This document shows positions 6,117 to 8,552 of a DNA stretch of 8,552 nt, one piece after another. The notes below the pieces were generated by a model. That model did no database searches, was not told the origin of the DNA, and saw only the letters and a list, made by a program, of their open reading frames with translations. Each line of letters begins with the position of its first letter. Position 1 is the stretch's first letter. The translations under genes and the position numbers were made by a program. The stretch covers positions 1-8,552 of the forward strand of contig FR899835.1 of NCBI GenBank assembly GCA_000437595.1, written 5' to 3'. Source of the stretch: Faecalibacterium sp. CAG:74 (lineage in GTDB: Bacteria > Bacillota > Clostridia > Christensenellales > Aristaeellaceae).

Positions 6117-6809
6117 TCAATCCGCCTTGCGGCAGATAAACCACGCAATGCTCTTCAAGCTGCCGACGTCCACCTGCGCGTACATGCCCTGCAAACGCTT
6201 CCGCAGGCTGACCACTGTCTCGTAGGGCGGCGTGAAGAACTTCGTCGGCTCGTAAACGTGGCGAATCATCCAGTCCGTGCGCTTGTGTTCGCCTGATACA
6301 TAGAAGCAGCCGCAGAATGTTCCGCCGGGTTTCAGCACGCGGAATGTCTCGCGGTACGCCGCTTCCTTGTCCGGGAACGCATGGAAGCCGTTGAGCGACA
6401 GCACCAAATCAAATTCGCCGTCTGCAAACGGCAGCGCGCCGACATCCCCCTGCTGGAACTTTACGTTCGTCAGGTGCAGCTTTTCCGCCTTTTCCTTTGC
6501 CTGACCCATCATGTCCGGCGAGTAGTCCAGACACGTCACGTCTGCTTTCGGCAGCGTCTGGTAGACCGGCATGGTCAGGATGCCCGTACCGACGGGAACT
6601 TCCAGCATCTTGCCCGCGAAATCCTCCGGGATGCCGGACAGCGCCTTGGACAGGTAGTCCTCGCACTCCTGCCGATTCATTGCCCACACCATGCGGCAGA
6701 CCGCCTTGCCGGAGAAGGTCGAACAGGTAATCATGCCGTCGTAAAAATTGTTCGATCCGGTCAGATGATACGCCCCGCGGATGGCGTTTTTCCGCTGCTC
6801 ACTTTCCAT
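6117..6809 (-). CDS. Class I SAM-dependent methyltransferase (operon methyltransferase 1)
   Basis: A 230-residue methyltransferase, first gene of the operon. An N-terminal helical lid (about 1-62) contains GAYHLTGSNNFYDGMITCST and a conserved-looking Trp/Met/Cys segment. Motif I is LEVPVGTG (69-76), with Pro-Val in place of the usual D/E-x-G-C-G. Beta2 ends in CLDYSPDMM (93-101, Asp95), motif II is GDVGALPF (121-128), then FDLVLSLNGFHAFPD (133-147) and RVLKPGGTFCGCFY (157-170). The ATG at 6809 is chosen because GAGGAG (minus strand, 6823-6818) lies eight bases upstream; an ATG nine bases further up overlaps that site. The substrate is unknown. The 5' leader holds the promoter, palindrome, terminator and alternative hairpins described separately. 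Confidence 0.92.
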   Translation of the reverse strand: MESEQRKNAIRGAYHLTGSNNFYDGMITCSTFSGKAVCRMVWAMNRQECEDYLSKALSGIPEDFAGKMLEVPVGTGILTMPVYQTLPKADVTCLDYSPDMMGQAKEKAEKLHLTNVKFQQGDVGALPFADGEFDLVLSLNGFHAFPDKEAAYRETFRVLKPGGTFCGCFYVSGEHKRTDWMIRHVYEPTKFFTPPYETVVSLRKRLQGMYAQVDVGSLKSIAWFICRKAD

Positions 6810-6822
6810 ACGCTGCACTCCT

Positions 6823-6847
6823 CTAATTTTCGTTAGTTTTCGCTAAC
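6823..6847 (-). promoter_or_regulatory. Alternative TTAG/CTAA hairpins abutting the first ribosome binding site
   Basis: Read on the minus strand, this stretch is GTTAG-CGAAAA-CTAAC-GAAAA-TTAG followed at once by AGGAG. The middle CTAA can pair with the TTAG before it (five-base arms with GTTAG/CTAAC) or with the TTAG after it (four-base arms). Only the second pairing borders the Shine-Dalgarno site. It could be an RNA switch. It could equally be a DNA operator, since TTAG/CTAA half-sites also occur in DtxR/IdeR-type boxes. The sequence is seen; the role is inference. Confidence 0.4.
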
Positions 6848-6848
6848 A

Positions 6849-6884
6849 TCAGGTGCTGAAAAAACTGCCTTTCGGCAGCAGCAT
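6849..6884 (-). CDS. Possible 11-residue leader peptide
   Basis: ATG at 6884 starts MLLPKGSFFST and stops at TGA (6851-6849). GGGGAGG (minus strand, 6900-6894) lies nine bases upstream, a strong site and spacing. The intrinsic terminator lies wholly inside this frame: the stem encodes LPKG and the T-run encodes part of Ser-Phe-Phe. The stop overlaps a second ATG as TGATG, which opens an eight-codon frame (MLAKTNEN) whose TAG touches the ribosome binding site of methyltransferase 1. No amino acid is strongly enriched, so a classical starvation-sensing leader is not evident. A chance frame is possible. Confidence 0.38.
   Translation of the reverse strand: MLLPKGSFFST
6859..6878 (-). terminator. 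Intrinsic terminator in the operon leader (possible attenuator)
   Basis: On the minus strand CTGCC-GAAA-GGCAG (6878-6865) forms a five-base stem with a GNRA tetraloop and is followed by six T (6864-6859). Flanking GCTG (6882-6879) and CAGC (6858-6855) can pair around the T-run. It lies about 40 bases after the expected transcription start and 50 bases before the first structural gene, where read-through must be allowed for the operon to be expressed. Confidence 0.6.
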
Positions 6885-6902
6885 GGGGGGATTCCTCCCC
6901 AT
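6883..6902 (-). promoter_or_regulatory. Leader hairpin covering the leader-peptide ribosome binding site
   Basis: On the minus strand ATGGGG (6902-6897) can pair with CCCCAT (6888-6883), or in a shifted register GGGGA (6900-6896) with TCCCC (6891-6887). Either form would bury the GGGGAGG site of the possible leader peptide and the first bases of its ATG. It lies directly upstream of the leader terminator, so the two structures could act together. Confidence 0.45.
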
Positions 6903-6904
6903 CG

Positions 6905-6920
6905 GTTTGTTATGACAAAC
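6905..6920. promoter_or_regulatory. 16-bp near-palindromic operator at the expected transcription start
   Basis: Arms GTTTGT (6905-6910) and ACAAAC (6915-6920) with a TATG centre; 14 of 16 positions are two-fold symmetric. On the minus strand it begins two bases after the -10 hexamer and covers the predicted start of transcription, a typical place for a dimeric repressor. No regulator gene is in the window, so the protein is unknown. Confidence 0.55.
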
Positions 6921-6922
6921 TA

Positions 6923-6951
6923 ATTCTATCACGTTTTGGGGCATAAATCAA
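6923..6951 (-). promoter_or_regulatory. Sigma-A-type promoter of the methyltransferase operon
   Basis: On the minus strand a -35 element TTGATT (6951-6946) and a -10 element TAGAAT (6928-6923) are separated by exactly 17 bases. The -10 matches TATAAT at five of six positions and the -35 matches TTGACA at four of six. The start of transcription is expected near 6916, giving a leader of about 107 bases to methyltransferase 1. The segment is AT-richer than its surroundings. Confidence 0.7.
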
Positions 6952-6982
6952 TCCGGTCTTTTCCCGAAACAGAGAAAATACG

Positions 6983-7019
6983 AAAAAGGGATGCCCACTT
7001 TTGCAGCGGGTATCCCTTT
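6983..7019 (-). terminator. Intrinsic terminator after the aldehyde dehydrogenase gene
   Basis: Arms 6985-6996 and 7008-7019 pair over 12 bases with one G-T wobble (core AGGGATGCCC / GGGTATCCCT) around an 11-base loop. On the minus strand the stem runs into five T (plus-strand A at 6983-6987; the outermost A-T pairs are part of this run). It lies 87 bases after the dehydrogenase stop and just upstream of the operon promoter, so it separates the two transcription units. The stretch 7020-7105 between stop and stem shows nothing else I can support. Confidence 0.82.
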
Positions 7020-7105
7020 CACGATTGCATCCATACAGCGGTTTGCCATTCGGACTATCCTATTTTGGGATTCATTATGCGGCACGTTTTCGTCTGGGAA
7101 TCGTA

Positions 7106-8494
7106 TTATTTCAGGAAGAAGCGAATCAGCGTTTCTTTCTTCTTGCTGTACGGCGTGTAGCGCATCGGCAAATCCAGCCACAGCGCCTTTTTGACGATGC
7201 TCTTGTCATGCGTGAAGCAGCGGAAGCTGTCACGCCCGTGGTAGCCGCCCATGCCGCTGTGTCCAACGCCGCCGAAGGGCATCCGGCTCGTCGCCAAGTG
7301 GATGATGGTGTCATTGATGCACCCGCCGCCGAAAGGCAGCGTGTCCAGCACGCGGCGCTGCACGGCACGGTCTTTCGTGAACAGGTAGCACGCCAGCGGA
7401 TGCGGCCGTGCGGCGGCGAAGGCAATTGCTTCGTCGATGCTGCTGACGGGCAGAATTGGCAGAATCGGGCCGAAAATTTCCTCCTGCATGACTGGGCTGT
7501 CCGGCGAAACATTGCGGAGGATGGTCGGCGCAATGCGCAGGGCGGCGGGGTCGATACTGCCGCCGTAGACGATTTGCCCCGATGCCATCAGCCCGGTCAG
7601 GCGGTCGAAGTGCTTCTGGTTGACGATGTGGACGTACTCTGCGCTGTGCAGCGGGTCAGGGCAGAGCTGGTCGAACTGCTTTTGCAGCGCCGCAACGAAA
7701 GCGTCCTCGACTTCGCGCGCCACCAGCACATAATCCGGCGCGACGCATGTCTGCCCGGCGTTGAGCAGCTTGCCGAACGCAATCCGCCGCGCGGCGAGCG
7801 TCAGGTCAGCATCTTTCGCGACAATCACCGGGCTTTTGCCGCCCAGTTCCAGCGTTGCGGGGGTCAAATGCTCCGCTGCGCGGCGAAGCACCTCCTGCCC
7901 GACGTGACTGCTTCCGGTGAAGAAAATCTTGTCGAACGGCTGGTCAAGCAGCGCTTGATTCTCCATGCGCCCACCCTCGACAATGGCAACTTCATCCAGC
8001 GGGAAGCATTCGGCGCAGATTTGCCGGATGATGGCGGAAGTCGCGGGCGCATCCTTCGACGGCTTCAGGATGCAGCAGTTGCCGCCCGCCAGCGCGCCAA
8101 GCAGCGGTTCGATGGTCAGCAGAAATGGGTAATTCCACGGGGACATGATGAGCACGACGCCCATCGGGTCGTGGCGGATGAAACTGCGCGCCGGGAACTG
8201 CGCCAGCGGCGTGAGAACGTGCGTATCGCGGCAGTAGCGGCGCGTCCGGCGGAGCAGGTAGCCCAACTCCGACAGCACCATGCCGATTTCACACATGTAC
8301 GCTTCCGTCCTGCACTTGCCGAGGTCGCTTTGCAGGGCAGCTTCGATATCCCGATCATGCGCCTGAATTGCGCGGCGCAGGCGGCGAAGCTGGTCAAGCC
8401 GATGCGGCACGGGGCGCGTTATGCCGGACGCAAAGCAGGCTTTCTGCGCGGCGAACAGCGCGGCAATATCCGCGTGGGGCGCATCGGGCGTCAT
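7106..8494 (-). CDS. Aldehyde dehydrogenase family protein (class 3-like)
   Basis: NAD(P)-dependent oxidation of an aldehyde to its acid. Counted from the ATG at 8494 (462 residues), motifs are SPWNYPF (118-124, Asn121), KPS (144-146), the cofactor loop FTGSSHVG (192-199), LELGGKSP with general base Glu216, and NAGQTC with nucleophile Cys250. EEIFGPILP and MPFGGVGHSGMGGYHG follow in the C-terminal half. The length and the C-terminal hydrophobic tail IRFFLK resemble class 3 enzymes such as bacterial YwdH-type fatty or aromatic aldehyde dehydrogenases. The start is uncertain: the frame is open to the window edge, a TTG lies at 8518, and the ATG at 8494 has GGAGGA about 16 bases upstream, further than usual. 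All catalytic residues are present. Its substrate and any link to the methyltransferase operon are unknown. Confidence 0.9.
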   Translation of the reverse strand: MTPDAPHADIAALFAAQKACFASGITRPVPHRLDQLRRLRRAIQAHDRDIEAALQSDLGKCRTEAYMCEIGMVLSELGYLLRRTRRYCRDTHVLTPLAQFPARSFIRHDPMGVVLIMSPWNYPFLLTIEPLLGALAGGNCCILKPSKDAPATSAIIRQICAECFPLDEVAIVEGGRMENQALLDQPFDKIFFTGSSHVGQEVLRRAAEHLTPATLELGGKSPVIVAKDADLTLAARRIAFGKLLNAGQTCVAPDYVLVAREVEDAFVAALQKQFDQLCPDPLHSAEYVHIVNQKHFDRLTGLMASGQIVYGGSIDPAALRIAPTILRNVSPDSPVMQEEIFGPILPILPVSSIDEAIAFAAARPHPLACYLFTKDRAVQRRVLDTLPFGGGCINDTIIHLATSRMPFGGVGHSGMGGYHGRDSFRCFTHDKSIVKKALWLDLPMRYTPYSKKKETLIRFFLK

Positions 8495-8552
8495 GATGGC
8501 GCGGAGGATGTCCTCCAAGGCGAAGCGGGTCAGCAGCGTGTCCTGCGCGGCA

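Noticed and set aside
6936..7194. Short open frames on both strands in the gap between operon promoter and dehydrogenase
   Set aside because: They run across the dehydrogenase terminator and promoter elements, lack good ribosome binding sites and look random in composition.

Overview
The window looks like chromosome of a GC-rich Gram-positive anaerobe, most likely a member of the Clostridia (Oscillospiraceae-like). This is inferred from strong AGGAGG-type ribosome binding sites before nearly every gene, very tight gene packing, short GC-rich hairpin repeats, a DUF3783-type protein, and several methyltransferase and ketopantoate-reductase-like subfamilies that I associate with gut Clostridia. 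No phage, plasmid, IS, CRISPR, tRNA or rRNA feature was seen.

Layout. (1) Positions 1-153 hold four GC-rich hairpins in two pairs of identical geometry. (2) On the plus strand, 168-1547, a DUF3783-like gene abuts a pectinesterase-family gene, and the pair ends at a bidirectional terminator (1571-1608). (3) On the minus strand, reading from about 6916 down to 1613, lies one long operon. Its order is SAM methyltransferase 1 (6809-6117), a leucine-carboxyl-methyltransferase/TcmP-type enzyme (6093-5302), a 36-residue single-span membrane peptide (5288-5178), methyltransferase 3 (5165-4557), a ketopantoate-reductase-like oxidoreductase (4537-3611), a C-terminal remnant resembling an alpha/beta hydrolase (3610-3395), methyltransferase 4 (3384-2752), a multi-span membrane protein (2755-2270) and a GNAT acetyltransferase (2212-1613). 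Genes are 0-57 bases apart or overlap, and most have their own Shine-Dalgarno site. (4) At 6810-6951 sits an elaborate control region: a sigma-A-type promoter with 17-bp spacing, a 16-bp near-palindrome over the expected start of transcription, an intrinsic terminator inside a possible 11-codon leader peptide, and alternative TTAG/CTAA hairpins next to the ribosome binding site of the first gene. (5) At 7106-8494 and open towards the window edge lies an aldehyde dehydrogenase gene on the minus strand, closed off from the operon by its own terminator (6983-7019).

How it may work. The operon encodes four distinct SAM-dependent methyltransferases plus an oxidoreductase, an acetyltransferase and two membrane proteins. 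It has no recognisable polyketide, peptide or other scaffold-building enzyme. The simplest reading is a small-molecule tailoring or detoxification operon whose substrate comes from elsewhere. Its promoter is probably repressor-controlled and its leader may attenuate transcription. The substrate cannot be read from the sequence. The operon together with its leader is the best candidate here for an undescribed system.
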